This document shows positions 41,086 to 54,800 of a stretch of DNA of 64,000 nucleotides, in pieces. Where the stretch lies: the NCBI GenBank assembly GCA_947652605.1, contig CANTFG010000099.1, positions 288,164-352,163 on the forward strand. Reading direction: 5' to 3'. Every line of letters starts with the position of its first letter. Position 1 is the stretch's first letter. The stretch is from Elmis aenea. Taxonomy: Eukaryota; Arthropoda; Insecta; Coleoptera; Elmidae. Below the pieces are notes generated by a model, which was not told where the DNA came from, did no database searches, and worked only from the letters and a program-made list of their open reading frames with translations. The position numbers and the translations under genes were made by a program.

Positions 41086-44000
41086 TTTCAATGAGCTGGT
41101 TTTAATTTTTAATAATTTCCTAAAAATACCGTGCTTTAGTTAATACATATGTTCCTTGAGCGACTATTTCGAAACAATTTTAATTATTGATTTGTATATC
41201 ACAGGAACAGTTTATCCATCGCCTCTTTACATGAATACAATTGTTTTGCATATGTCTTTCAATGAGCTGGTTTTAATTTTTAATAATTTCCTAAAAATAC
41301 CGTGCTTTAGTTAATACATATGTGCCTTGAGCGACTATTTCGAAACAATTTTAATTATTGATTTGTATATCACAGGAACAGTTTATCCATCGCCTCTTTA
41401 CATGAATACAATTGTTTTGCATATGTCTTTTAAAGAGCTGGTTTTAATTTTTAATAATTTCCTAAAAATACCGTGCTTTAGTTAATACATATGTTCCTTG
41501 TGCGACTATTTCGAAACAATTTCAATTATTGATTTGTATATCACAGAAACAGTTTATCAATCGCCTCTTTACATGAATACAATTGTTTTGCATATGTCTT
41601 TCAATGAGCTGGTTTTAATTTTTAATAATTTCCTAAAAATACCGTGCTTTAGTTAATACATATGTTCCTTGAGCGACTATTTCGAAACAATTTTAATTAT
41701 TGATTTGTATGTCACAGGAACAGTTTATCCATCGCCTCTTTACATGAATACAATTGTTTTGCATATGTCTTTCAATGAGCTGGTTTTAATTTTTAATAAT
41801 TTCCTAAAAATACCGTGCTTTAGTTAATACATATGTTCCTTGAGCGACTATTTCTAAACAATTTTAATTATTGATTTGTATATCACAGGAACAGTTTATC
41901 CATCGCCTCTTTACATAAATAAAATTGTTTTGCATATGTCTTTCAATGAGCTGGTTTTAATTTTTAATAATTTCCTAAAAATACCGTGCTTTAGTTAATA
42001 CATATGTTCCTTGAGCGACTATTTCGAAACAATTTTAATTATTGATTTGTATATCACAGGAACAGTTTATCCATCGCCTCTTTACATGAATACAATTGTT
42101 TTGCATATGTCTTTCAATGAGCTGGTTTTAATTTTTAATAATTTCCTAAAAATACCGTGCTTTAGTTAATACATATGTTCCTTGTGCGACTATTTCGAAA
42201 CAATTTTAATTATTGATTTGTATATCACAGGAACAGTTTATCCATCGCCTCTTTACATGAATACAATTGTTTTGCATATGTCTTTCAATGAGCTGGTTTT
42301 AATTTTTAATAATTTCCTAAAAATACCGTGCTTTAGTTAATACATATGTGCCTTGAGCGACTATTTCGAAACAATTTTAATTATTGATTTGTATATCACA
42401 GGAACAGTTTATCTATCGCCTCTTTACATGAATACAATTGTTTTGCATATGTCTTTCAATGAGCTGGTTTTAATTTTTAATAATTTCCTAAAAATACCGT
42501 GCTTTAGTTAATACATATGTTCCTTGTGCGACTATTTCGAAACAATTTTAATTATTGATTTGTATATCACAGGAACAGTTTATCCATCGCCTCTTTACAT
42601 GAATACAATTGTTTTGCATATGTCTTTCAATGAGCTGGTTTTAATTTTTAATAATTTCCTAAAAATACCGTGCTTTAGTTAATACATATGTTCCTTGAGC
42701 GACTATTTCTAAACAATTTTAATTATTGATTTGTATATCACAGAAACAGTTTATTCATCGCCTCTTTACATGAATACAATTGTTTTGCATATGTCTTTTA
42801 AAGAGCTGGTTTTAATTTTTAATAATTTCCTAAAAATACCGTGCTTTAGTTAATACATATGTTCCTTGTGCGACTATTTCGAAACAATTTTAATTATTGA
42901 TTTGTATATCACAGGAACAGTTTATCCATCGCCTCTTTACATGAATACAATTGTTTTGCATATGTCTTTCAATGAGCTGGTTTTAATTTTTAATAATTTC
43001 CTAAAAATACCGTGCTTTAGTTAATACGTATGTGCCTTGAGCGACTATTTCGAAACAATTTTAATTATTGATTTGTATATCACAGGAACAGTTTATCTAT
43101 CGCCTCTTTACATGAATACAATTGTTTTGCATATGTCTTTCAATGAGCTGGTTTTAATTTTTAATAATTTCCTAAAAATACCGTGCTTTAGTTAATACAT
43201 ATGTTCCTTGAGCGACTATTTCGAAACAATTTTAATTATTGATTTGTATGTCACAGGAACAGTTTATCCATCGCCTCTTTACATGAATACAATTGTTTTG
43301 CATATGTCTTTCAATGAGCTGGTTTTAATTTTTAATAATTTCCTAAAAATACCGTGCTTTAGTTAATACATATGTTCCTTGAGCGACTATTTCTAAACAA
43401 TTTTAATTATTGATTTGTATATCACAGGAACAGTTTATCCATCGCCTCTTTACATGAATAAAATTGTTTTGCATATGTCTTTCAATGAGCTGGTTTTAAT
43501 TTTTAATAATTTCCTAAAAATACCGTGCTTTAGTTAATACATATGTTCCTTGAGCGACTATTTCGAAACAATTTTAATTATTGATTTGTATATGACAGGA
43601 ACAGTTTATCCATCGCCTCTTTACATGAATACAATTGTTTTGCATATGTCTTTCAATGAGCTGGTTTTAATTTTTAATAATTTCCTAAAAATACCGTGCT
43701 TTAGTTAATACATATGTTCCTTGAGCGACTATTTCTAAACAATTTTAATTATTGATTTGTATATCACAGAAACAGTTTATCCATCGCCTCTTTACATGAA
43801 TACAATTGTTTTGCATATGTCTTTTAAAGAGCTGGTTTTAATTTTTATTAATTTCCTAAAAATACCGTGCTTTAGTTAATACATATGTTCCTTGTGCGAC
43901 TATTTCGAAACAATTTTAATTATTGATTTGTATATCACAGGAACAGTTTATCCATCGCCTCTTTACATGAATACAATTGTTTTGCATATGTCTTTCAATG

Positions 44001-44325
44001 AGCTGGTTTTAATTTTTAATAATTTCCTAAAAATACCGTGCTTTAGTTAATACATATGTTCCTTGAGCGACTATTTCTAAACAATTTTAATTATTGATTT
44101 GTATATCACAGAAACAGTTTATCCATCGCCTCTTTACATGAATACAATTGTTTTGCATATGTCTTTCAATAAGCTGGTTTTAATTTTTAATAATTTCCTA
44201 AAAATACCGTGCTTTAGTTAATACATATGTTCCTTGAGCGACTATTTCGAAACAATTTTAATTATTGATTTGTATATCACAGGAACAGTTTATCCATCGC
44301 CTCTTTACATGAATACAATTGTTTT

Positions 44326-44332
44326 GCATGTC
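44326..44332 (+). repeat. 2-bp deletion variant gcatgtc, copy 8
   Basis: It is 19 units minus 2 bp after copy 7 and is the last of the series. This unit and copy 1 share aataagctg, which the other copies lack. Confidence 0.93.
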
Positions 44333-45280
44333 TTTCAATAAGCTGGTTTTAATTTTTAATAATTTCCTAAAAATACCGTGCTTTAGTTAATACATATGTT
44401 CCTTGAGCGACTATTTCGAAACAATTTTAATTATTGATTTGTATATCACAGGAACAGTTTATCCATCGCCTCTTTACATGAATACAATTGTTTTGCATAT
44501 GTCTTTCAATGAGCTGGTTTTAATTTTTAATAATTTCCTAAAAATACCGTGCTTTAGTTAATACATATGTGCCTTGAGCGACTATTTCGAAACAATTTTA
44601 ATTATTGATTTGTATATCACAGGAACAGTTTATCCATCGCCTCTTTACATGAATACAATTGTTTTGCATATGTCTTTCAATGAGCTGGTTTTAATTTTTA
44701 ATAATTTCCTAAAAATACCGTGCTTTAGTTAATACATATGTTCCTTGAGCGACTATTTCTAAACAATTTTAATTATTGATTTGTATATGACAGGAACAGT
44801 TTATCCATCGCCTCTTTACATGAATACAATTGTTTTGCATATGTCTTTCAATGAGCTGGTTTTAATTTTTAATAATTTCCTAAAAATACCGTGCTTTAGT
44901 TAATACATATGTTCCTTGAGCGACTATTTCTAAACAATTTTAATTATTGATTTGTATATCACAGGAACAGTTTATCCATCGCCTCTTTACATGAATAAAA
45001 TTGTTTTGCATATGTCTTTCAATGAGCTGGTTTTAATTTTTAATAATTTCCTAAAAATACCGTGCTTTAGTTAATACATATGTTCCTTGAGCGACTATTT
45101 CGAAACAATTTTAATTATTGATTTGTATATGACAGGAACAGTTTATCCATCGCCTCTTTACATGAATACAATTGTTTTGCATATGTCTTTCAATGAGCTG
45201 GTTTTAATTTTTAATAATTTCCTAAAAATACCGTGCTTTAGTTAATACATATGTTCCTTGAGCGACTATTTCTAAACAAT

Positions 45281-45294
45281 TTTAATTAATTATT
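45281..45294 (+). repeat. 4-bp insertion (aatt) in a monomer
   Basis: The text reads tttaattaattattg where other units read tttaattattg. I saw it in this unit only. It fits slippage in an aatt-rich stretch. Confidence 0.88.
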
Positions 45295-45780
45295 GATTTG
45301 TATATCACAGAAACAGTTTATCCATCGCCTCTTTACATGAATACAATTGTTTTGCATATGTCTTTTAAAGAGCTGGTTTTATTTTTTAATAATTTCCTAA
45401 AAATACCGTGCTTTAGTTAATACATATGTTCCTTGTGCGACTATTTCGAAACAATTTCAATTATTGATTTGTATATCACAGGAACAGTTTATCTATCGCC
45501 TCTTTACATGAATACAATTGTTTTGCATATGTCTTTCAATAAGCTGCTTTTAATTTTTAATAATTTCCTAAAAATACCGTGCTTTAGTTAATACATATGT
45601 TCCTTGAGCGACTATTTCGAAACAATTTTAATTATTGATTTGTATGTCACAGGAACAGTTTATCCATCGCCTCTTTACATGAATACAATTGTTTTGCATA
45701 TGTCTTTCAATGAGCTGGTTTTAATTTTTAATAATTTCCTAAAAATACCGTGCTTTAGTTAATACATATGTTCCTTGAGC

Positions 45781-47300
45781 GACAATTTCGAAACGATTTT
45801 AATTATTGATTTGTATATCACAGGAACAGTTTATCCATCGCCTCTTTACATGAATACAATTGTTTTGCATATGTCTTTCAATAAGCTGGTATTAATTTTT
45901 AATAATTTCCTAAAAATACCGTGCTTTAGTTAATACATATGTTCCTTGAGCGACTATTTCTGAACAATTTAAATTATTGATTTGTATATGACAGGAACAG
46001 TTTATCCATCGCATATGTTCCTTGAGCGACTATTTCTAAACAATTTAAATTATTGATTTGTATATGACAGGAACAGTTTATCCATTGCCTCTTTACATGA
46101 ATACAATTGTTTTGCATATGTCTTTCAATGAGCTGGTTTTAATTTTTAATAATTTCCTAAAAATACCGTGCTTTAGTTAATACATATGTTCCTTGAGCGA
46201 CTATTTCTAAACAATTTTAATTATTGATTTGTATATCACAGAAACAGTTTATCCATCGCCTCTTTACAGGAATACAATGGTTTTGCATATGTCTTTCAAT
46301 GAGCTGGTTTTAATTTTTAATAATTTCCTAAAAATACCGTGCTTTAGTTAATACATATGTTCCTTGAGCGACTATTTCTGAACAATTTTAATTATTGATT
46401 TGTATATCACAGAAACAGTTTATCCATCGCCTCTTTACAGAAATACAATTGTTTTGCATATGTCTTTCAATGAGCTGGTTTTAATTTTTAATAATTTCCT
46501 AAAAATACCGTGCTTTAGTTAATACATATGTTCCTTGAGCGACTATTTCTAAACAATTTTAATTATTGATTTGTATATCACAGAAACAGTTTATCCATCG
46601 CCTCTTTACAGGAATACAATTGTTTTGCATATGTCTTTCAATGAGCTGGTTTTAATTTTTAATAATTTCCTAAAAATACCGTGCTTTAGTTAATACATAT
46701 GTTCCTTGAGCGACTATTTCTAAACAATTTTAATTATTGATTTGTATATGACAGGAACAGTTTATCCATCGCCTCTTTACATGAATACAATTGTTTTGCA
46801 TATGTCTTTCAATGAGCTGGTTTTAATTTTTAATAATTTCCTAAAAATACCGTGCTTTAGTTAATACATATGTTCCTTGAGCGACTATTTCTAAACAATT
46901 TTAATTATTGATTTGTATATCACAGAAACAGTTTATCCATCGCCTCTTTACAGGAATACAATTGTTTTGCATATGTCTTTCAATGAGCTGGTTTTAATTT
47001 TTAATAATTTCCTAAAAATACCGTGCTTTAGTTAATACATATGTTCCTTGAGCGACTATTTCTAAACAATTTTAATTATTGATTTGTATATCACAGAAAC
47101 AGTTTATCCATCGCCTCTTTACAGGAATACAGTTGTTTTGCATATGTCTTTCAATGAGCTGGTTTTAATTTTTAATAATTTCCTAAAAATACCGTGCTTT
47201 AGTTAATACATATGTTCCTTGAGCGACTATTTCTAAACAATTTTAATTATTGATTTGTATATCACAGAAACAGTTTATCCATCGCCTCTTCACATGAATA
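45781..47300 (+). repeat. Isolated family A block with one 76-bp unit
   Basis: The order cgacaatttcg, aataagctggtatta, ctgaac with ttaaatt, 76-bp unit, ccattg-adjacent unit, then a series of agaaacag with acaggaata matches the core of the 1,615/1,444-bp modules at the left of the window. Flanking family C units precede it and family G units follow. It has gathered private changes (aaacgattt near 45793, acaatggtt near 46275, acagaaata near 46438, acagttg near 47130). No gene is present. Confidence 0.82.
46012..46087 (+). repeat. 76-bp deleted monomer 8
   Basis: The junction tcg/catatgttcc and the ccattg ending are the same as in the other seven copies, yet it lies 26,056 bp from copy 7. That distance equals 152 units plus 76 bp, minus eight 2-bp deletions, plus one 4-bp insertion, so the count closes exactly. 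Confidence 0.95.
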
Positions 47301-49260
47301 CAATTGTTTTGCATATGTCTTTCAATGAGCTGGTATTAATTTTTAATAATTTCCTAAAAATACCGTGCTTTAGTTAATACATATGTTCCTTGTGCGACTA
47401 TTTCGAAACAATTTCAATTATTGATTTGTATATGACAGGAACAGTTTATCCATCGCCTTTTTACATGAATACAATTGTTTTGCATATGTCTTTCAATGAG
47501 CTGGTTTTAATTTTTAATAATTTCCTAAAAATACCGTGCTTTAGTTAATACATATGTTCCTTGAGCGACTATTTCTAAACAATTTTAATTATTGATTTGT
47601 ATATCACAGGAACAGTTTATCCATCGCCTCTTTACAGGAATACATTTGTTTTGCATATGTCTTTCAATGAGCTGGTTTTAATTTTTAATAATTTCCTAAA
47701 AATACCGTGCATTAGTTAATACATATGTTCCTTGAGCGACTATTTCTGAACAATTTTAATTATTGATTTGTATATCACAGGAACAGTTTATCCATCGCCT
47801 CTTTACATGAATACAATTGTTTTGCATATGTCTTTCAATGAGCTGGTTTTAATTTTTAATAATTTCCTAAAAATACCGTGCTTTAGTTAATACATATGTT
47901 CCTTGGGCGACTATTTCTAAACGATTTTAATTATTGATTTGTATATCACAGGAACAGTTTATCCATCGCCTCTTTACATGAATACAATTGTTTTGCATAT
48001 GTCTTTCAATGAGCTGGTTTTAATTTTTAATAATTTCCTAAAAATACCGTGCTTTAGTTAATACATATGTTCCTTGAGCGACTATTTCTAAACAATTTTA
48101 ATTATTGATTTGTATATCACAGGAACAGTTTATCCATCGCCTCTTTACATAAATACAATTGTTTTGCATATGTCTTTCAATGAGCTGGCATTAATTTTTA
48201 ATAATTTCCTAAAAATACCGTGCTTTAGTTAATACATATGTTCCTTGTGCGACTATTTCGAAACAATTTCAATTATTGATTTGTATATGACAGGAACAGT
48301 TTATCCATCGCCTCTTTACATGAATACAATTGTTTTGCATATGTCTTTCAATGAGCTGGTTTTAATTTTTAATAATTTCCTAAAAATACCGTGCTTTAGT
48401 TAATACATATGTTCCTTGAGCGACTGTTTCTAAACAATTTTAATTATTGATTTGTATATCACAGGAACAGTTTATCCATCGCTTCTTTACATGAATACAA
48501 TTGTTTTGCATATGTCTTTCAATGAGCTGGTTTTAATTTTTAATAATTTCCTAAAAATACCGTGCTTTAGTTAATACATATGTTCCTTGAGCGACTATTT
48601 CTAAAAAATTTTAATTATTGATTTGTATATCACAGGAACAGTTTATCCATCGCCTCTTTACATAAATACAATTGTTTTGCATATGTCTTTCAATGAGCTG
48701 GTTTTAATTTTTACTAATTTCCTAAAAATACCGTGCTTTAGTTAATACATATGTTCCTTGAGCGACTATTTCGAAACAATTTTAATTATTGATTTGTATA
48801 TCACAGGAACAGTTTATCCATCGCCTCTTTACATGAATAAAATTGTTTTGCATATGTCTTTCAATGAGCTGGTTTTAATTTTTAATAATTTCCTAAAAAT
48901 ACCGTGCTTTAGTTAATACATATGTTCCTTGAGCGACTATTTCGAAACAATTTTAATTATTGATTTGTATATCACAGGAACAGTTTATCCATCGCCTCTT
49001 TACATGAATACAATTGTTTTGCATATGTCTTTCAATGAGCTGGTTTTAATTTTTAATAATTTCCTAAAAATACCGTGCTTTAGTTAATACATATGTTCCT
49101 TGAGCGACTATTTCTGAACAATTTTAATTATTGATTTGTATGTCACAGAAACAGTTTATCCATCGCCTCTTTACAGGAATACAATTGTTTTGCATATGTC
49201 TTTCAATGAGCTGGTTTTAATTTTTAATAATTTCCTAAAAATACCGTGCTTTAGTTAATA

Positions 49261-49270
49261 CATAATTATG
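49261..49270 (+). repeat. 4-bp insertion variant cataattatg, copy 1
   Basis: The usual catatg has become cataattatg, losing the second CATATG of the unit. The same change recurs at 56613 and 60892. Confidence 0.92.
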
Positions 49271-51876
49271 TTCCTTGAGCGACTATTTCTGAACAATTTT
49301 AATTATTGATTTGTATATCACAGAAACAGTTTATCCATCGCCTCTTTACAGGAATACAATTGTTTTGCATATGTCTTTCAATGAGCTGGTTTTAATTTTT
49401 AAACATTTCCTAAAAATACCGTGCTTTAGTTAATACATATGTTCCTTGAGCGACTATTTCTGAACAATTTTAATTATTGATTTGTATATCACAGGAACAG
49501 TATATCCATCGCCTCTTTACATGAATACAATTGTTTTGCATATGTCTTTCAATGAGCTGGTTTTAATTTTTAATAATTTCCTAAAAATACCGTGCTTTAG
49601 TTAATACATATGTTCCTTGGGCGACTATTTCTAAACGATTTTAATTATTGATTTGTATATCACAGGAACAGTTTATCCATCGCCTCTTTACATGAATACA
49701 ATTGTTTTGCATATGTCTTTCAATGAGCTGGTTTTAATTTTTAATAATTTCCTAAAAATACCGTGCTTTAGTTAATACATATGTTCCTTGTGCGACTATT
49801 TCTAAACAATTTTAATTATTGATTTGTATATCACAGGAACAGTTTATCCATCGCCTCTTTACATAAATACAATTGTTTTGCATATGTCTTTCAATGAGCT
49901 GGCATTAATTTTTAATAATTTCCTAAAAATACCGTGCTTTAGTTAATACATATGTTCCTTGTGCGACTATTTCGAAACAATTTCAATTATTGATTTGTAT
50001 ATGACAGGAACAGTTTATCCATCGCCTCTTTACATGAATACAATTGTTTTGCATATGTCTTTCAATGAGCTGGTTTTAATTTTTAATAATTTCCTAAAAA
50101 TACCGTGCTTTAGTTAATACATATGTTCCTTGAGCGACTGTTTCTAAACAATTTTAATTATTGATTTGTATATCACAGGAACAGTTTATCCATCGCCTCT
50201 TTACAGGAATACAATTTTTTTGCATATGTCTTTCAATGAGCTGGTTTTAATTTTTAATAATTTTCTAAAAATACCGTGCATTAGTTAATACATATGTTCC
50301 TTGAGCGACTATTTCTGAACAATTTTAATTATTGATTTGTATATGACAGGAACAGTATATCCATCGCCTCTTTACATGAATACAATTGTTTTGCATATGT
50401 CTTTCAATGAGCTGGTTTTAATTTTTAATAATTTCCTAAAAATACCGTGCTTTAGTTAATACATATGTTCCTTGAGCGACTATTTCGAAACAATTTTAAT
50501 TATTGATTTGTATATCACAGGAACAGTTTATTTATCGCCTCTTTACATGAATACAATTGTTTTGCATATGTCTTTCAATGAGCTGGTTTTAATTTTTAAT
50601 AATTTCCTAAAAATACCGTGCTTTAGTTAATACATATGTTCCTTGAGCGACTATTTCGAAACAATTTTAATTATTGATTTGTATATCACAGGAACAGTTT
50701 ATCCATCGCCTCTTTACATGAATACAATTGTTTTGCATATGTCTTTCAATGAGCTGGTTTTAATTTTTAATAATTTCCTAAAAATACCGTGCTTTAGTTA
50801 ATACATATGTTCCTTGAGCGACTATTTCTGAACAATTTTAATTATTGATTTGTATATGACAGGAACAGTTTATCCATTGCCTCTTTACATGAATACAATT
50901 GTTTTGCATATGTCTTTCAATGAGCTGGTTTTAATTTTTAATAATTTCCTAAAAATACCGTGCTTTAGTTAATACATATGTTCCTTGAGCGACTATTTCT
51001 AAAAAATTTTAATTATTGATTTGTATATCACAGGAACAGTTTATCCATCGCCTCTTTACATGAATAAAATTGTTTTGCATATGTCTTTCAATGAGCTGGT
51101 TTAACTTTTTAATAATTTCCTAAAAATACCGTGCTTTAGTTAATACATATGTTCCTTGAGCGACTATTTCGAAACAATTTTAATTATTGATTTGTATATT
51201 ACAGGAACAGTTTATCCATCGCCTCTTTACATGAATACAATTGTTTTGCATATGTCTTTCAATGAGCTGGTTTTAATTTTTAATAATTTCCTAAAAATAC
51301 CGTGCTTTAGTTAATACATATGTTCCTTGAGCGACTATTTCTGAACAATTTTAATTATTGATTTGTATGTCACAGAAACAGTTTATCCATCGCCTCTTTA
51401 CATGAATACAATTGTTTTGCATATGTCTTTCAATGAGCTGGTATTAATTTTTATTAATTTCCTAAAAATACCGTGCTTTAGTTAATACATATGTTCCTTG
51501 AGCGACTATTTCTAAACAATTTTAATTATTGATTTGTATATCACAGAAACAGTTTATCCATCGCCTCTTTACATGAATACAATTGTTTTGCATATGTCTT
51601 TCAATGAGCTGGTTTTAATTTTTAATAATTTCCTAAAAATACCGTGCTTTAGTTAATACATATGTTCCTTGAGCGACTATTTCTAAACAATTTTAATTAT
51701 TGATTTGTATATCACAGGAACAGTTTATCCATCGCCTCTTTACAGGAATACAATTGTTTTGCATATGTCTTTCAATGAGCTGGTTTTAATTTTTAATAAT
51801 TTCCTAAAAATACCGTGCATTAGTTAATACATATGTTCTTTGAGCGACTATTTCTGAACAATTTTAATTATTGATT

Positions 51877-51886
51877 TGTATGTATA
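51877..51886 (+). repeat. 4-bp duplication variant (tgtatgtata), copy 2
   Basis: It is the same insertion as at 8751, with the same flanking alleles gttctttgag upstream and gtgcgac with ttcaatt downstream. Confidence 0.92.
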
Positions 51887-52330
51887 TCACAGGAACAGTT
51901 TATCCATCGCCTCTTTACATGAATACAATTGTTTTGCATATGTCTTTCAATGAGCTGGTTTTAATTTTTAATAATTTCCTAAAAATACCGTGCTTTAGTT
52001 AATACATATGTTCCTTGTGCGACTATTTCGAAACAATTTCAATTATTGATTTGTATATGACAGGAACAGTTTATCCATCGCCTCTTTACATGAATACAAT
52101 TGTTTTGCATATGTCTTTCAATAAACTGGTTTTAATTTTTAATAATTTCCTAAAAATACCGTGCATTAGTTAATACATATGTTCCTTGTGCGACTATTTC
52201 GAAACAATTTCAATTATTGATTTGTATATCACAGGAACAGTTTATCTATCGCCTCTTTACATGAATACAATTGTTTTGCATATGTCTTTCAATGAGCTGG
52301 TTTTAATTTTTAATAATTTCCTAAAAATAC

Positions 52331-52350
52331 CGTGCATTAGTATATGTTCC
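52331..52350 (+). repeat. 6-bp deletion in a monomer
   Basis: The text reads gcattagtatatgttcc where related units read gcattagttaatacatatgttcc. The loss removes the in-frame TAA of the forward frame and keeps the frame. With a cgaaac variant in each of two units this opens 107 codons at 52186-52509, which is a chance result of variant combination rather than a gene. Confidence 0.9.
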
Positions 52351-53755
52351 TTGTGCGACTATTTCGAAACAATTTTAATTATTGATTTGTATGTCACAGA
52401 AACAGTTTATCCATCGCCTCTTTACAGGAATACAATTGTTTTGCATATGTCTTTCAATGAGCTGGTTTTAATTTTTAATAATTTCCTAAAAATACCGTGC
52501 TTTAGTTAATACATATGTTCCTTGAGCGACTATTTCTGAACAATTTTAATTATTGATTTGTATATCACAGAAACAGTTTATCCATCGCCTCTTTACAGGA
52601 ATACAATTGTTTTGCATATGTCTTTCAATGAGCTGGTTTTAATTTTTAATAATTTCCTAAAAATACCGTGCATTAGTTAATACATATGTTCCTTGTGCGA
52701 CTATTTCGAAACAATTTCAATTATTGATTTGTATATCACAGGAACAGTTTATCTATCGCCTCTTTACATGAATACAATTGTTTTGCATATGTCTTTCAAT
52801 GAGCTGGTTTTAATTTTTAATAATTTCCTAAAAATACCGTGCTTTAGTTAATACATATGTTCCTTGAGCGACTATTTCTGAACAATTTTAATTATTGATT
52901 TGTATATCACAGAAACAGTTTATCCATCGCCTCTTTACAGGAATACAATTGTTTTGCATATGTCTTTCAATGAGCTGGTTTTAATTTTTAATAATTTCCT
53001 AAAAATACCGTGCTTTAGTTAATACATATGTTCCTTGAGCGACTATTTCTGAACAATTTTAATTATTGATTTGTATATCACAGAAACAGTTTATCCATCG
53101 CCTCTTTACATGAATACAATTGTTTTGCATATGTCTTTCAAAGAGCTGGTTTTAATTTTTACTAATTTCCTAAAAATACCGTGCTTTAGTTAATACATAT
53201 GTTCCTTGAGCGACTATTTCGAAACAATTTTAATTATTGATTTGTATATTACAGGAACAGTTTATCCATCGCCTCTTTACATGAATACAATTGTTTTGCA
53301 TATGTCTTTCAATGAGCTGGTTTTAATTTTTAATAATTTCCTAAAAATACCGTGCTTTAGTTAATACATATGTTCCTTGAGCGACTATTTCTGAACAATT
53401 CTAATTATTGATTTGTATGTCACAGAAACAGTTTATCCATCGCCTCTTTACATGAATACAATTGTTTTGCATATGTCTTTCAATGAGCTGGTATTAATTT
53501 TTAATAATTTCCTAAAAATACCGTGCTTTAGTTAATACATATGTTCCTTGAGCGACTATTTCTAAACAATTTTAATTATTGATTTGTATATCACAGGAAC
53601 AGTTTATCCATCGCCTCTTTACAGGAATACAATTGTTTTGCATATGTCTTTCAATGAGCTGGTTTTAATTTTTAATAATTTCCTAAAAATACCGTGCATT
53701 AGTTAATACATATGTTCTTTGAGCGACTATTTCTGAACAATTTTAATTATAGATT

Positions 53756-53765
53756 TGTATGTATA
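53756..53765 (+). repeat. 4-bp duplication variant (tgtatgtata), copy 3
   Basis: It lies 1,879 bp after copy 2 (11 units plus 4 minus 6), so this stretch is a local duplication of the 51.2-52.3 kb one. A private tatagattt replaces tattgattt just upstream. Confidence 0.92.
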
Positions 53766-54194
53766 TCACAGGAACAGTTTATCCATCGCCTCTTTACATG
53801 AATACAATTGTTTTGCATATGTCTTTCAATGAGCTGGTTTTAATTTTTAATAATTTCCTAAAAATACCGTGCTTTAGTTAATACATATGTTCCTTGTGCG
53901 ACTATTTCGAAACAATTTCAATTATTGATTTGTATATGACAGGAACAGTTTATCCATCGCCTCTTTACATGAATACAATTGTTTTGCATATGTCTTTCAA
54001 TGAGCTGGTTTTAATTTTTAATAATTTCCTAAAAATACCGTGCATTAGTTAATACATATGTTCCTTGTGCGACTATTTCGAAACAATTTCAATTATTGAT
54101 TTGTATATCACAGGAACAGTTTATCTATCGCCTCTTTACATGAATACAATTGTTTTGCATATGTCTTTCAATGAGCTGGTTTTAATTTTTAATA

Positions 54195-54215
54195 ATTTTC
54201 TAAAATAGTTAGTTA
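54195..54215 (+). repeat. 7-bp net deletion and rearrangement in a monomer
   Basis: The usual taccgtgc segment is missing and the text runs from ttttctaaaatagtt into agttaatac. The length is 7 bp short of consensus. I saw no other unit with this change. It is the only unit that loses the ccgtgc core. Confidence 0.88.
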
Positions 54216-54800
54216 ATACATATGTTCCTTGAGCGACTATTTCTGAACAATTTTAATTATTGATTTGTATATCACAGAAACAGTTTATCCATCGCCTCTT
54301 TACAGGAATACAATTGTTTTGCATATGTCTTTCAATGAGCTGGTTTTAATTTTTAATAATTTCCTAAAAATACCGTGCTTTAGTTAATACATATGTTCCT
54401 TGAGCGACTATTTCTGAACAATTTTAATTATTGATTTGTATATCACAGAAACAGTTTATCCATCGCCTCTTTACATGAATACAATTGTTTTGCATATGTC
54501 TTTCAAAGAGCTGGTTTTAATTTTTACTAATTTCCTAAAAATACCGTGCTTTAGTTAATACATATGTTCCTTGTGCGACTATTTCGAAACAATTTCAATT
54601 ATTGATTTGTATATGACAGGAACAGTTTATCCATCGCCTTTTTACATGAATAAAATTGTTTTGCATATGTCTTTCAATAAGCTGGTTTTAATTTTTATTA
54701 ATTTCCTAAAAATACCGTGCTTTAGTTAATACATATGTTCCTTGTGCGACTATTTTGAAACAATTTCAATTATTGATTTGTATATGACAGGAACAGTTTA

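Larger units (their letters stand above)
37391..45780 (+). repeat. Family C monomers, right block
   Basis: The modules contain gagtgac (37744), tttaaagag (near 38357, 39721, 40574, 41427, 42797, 43822, 45364), gcatgtc (38689, 39371, 41079, 44326), tgtgcc (38929, 39613, 41320, 42346, 43029, 44568) and gtgcgac with ttcaatt. Marker spacing is irregular, from 4 to 19 units, so modules have expanded and contracted many times rather than forming one clean HOR. Private changes include gagctcgtt near 37852 and tatcaatcg near 41557. No gene is present. Confidence 0.8.
47301..54800 (+). repeat. Family G monomers, left block
   Basis: The defining alleles are acaggaatacattt (near 47632), ccttgggcg with aaacgatt (47901, 49615), acataaatac with ggcatta (near 48150, 49865), gactgtttc (near 48424, 50137), cataattatg (49261) and aaacatttcc (49401). 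Eleven units from about 47,600 to 49,420 recur in the same order at about 54,950-56,770, offset 7,352 bp. Units at about 51,190-54,200 carry four indels. No gene is present. Confidence 0.82.

Noticed and set aside
52186..52509. Open frame of 107 codons
   Set aside because: It starts at TTG and is opened by two cgaaac variants and a 6-bp deletion that removes a stop. It ends at the usual in-frame TAA of the satellite unit. Nothing beyond chance supports coding.
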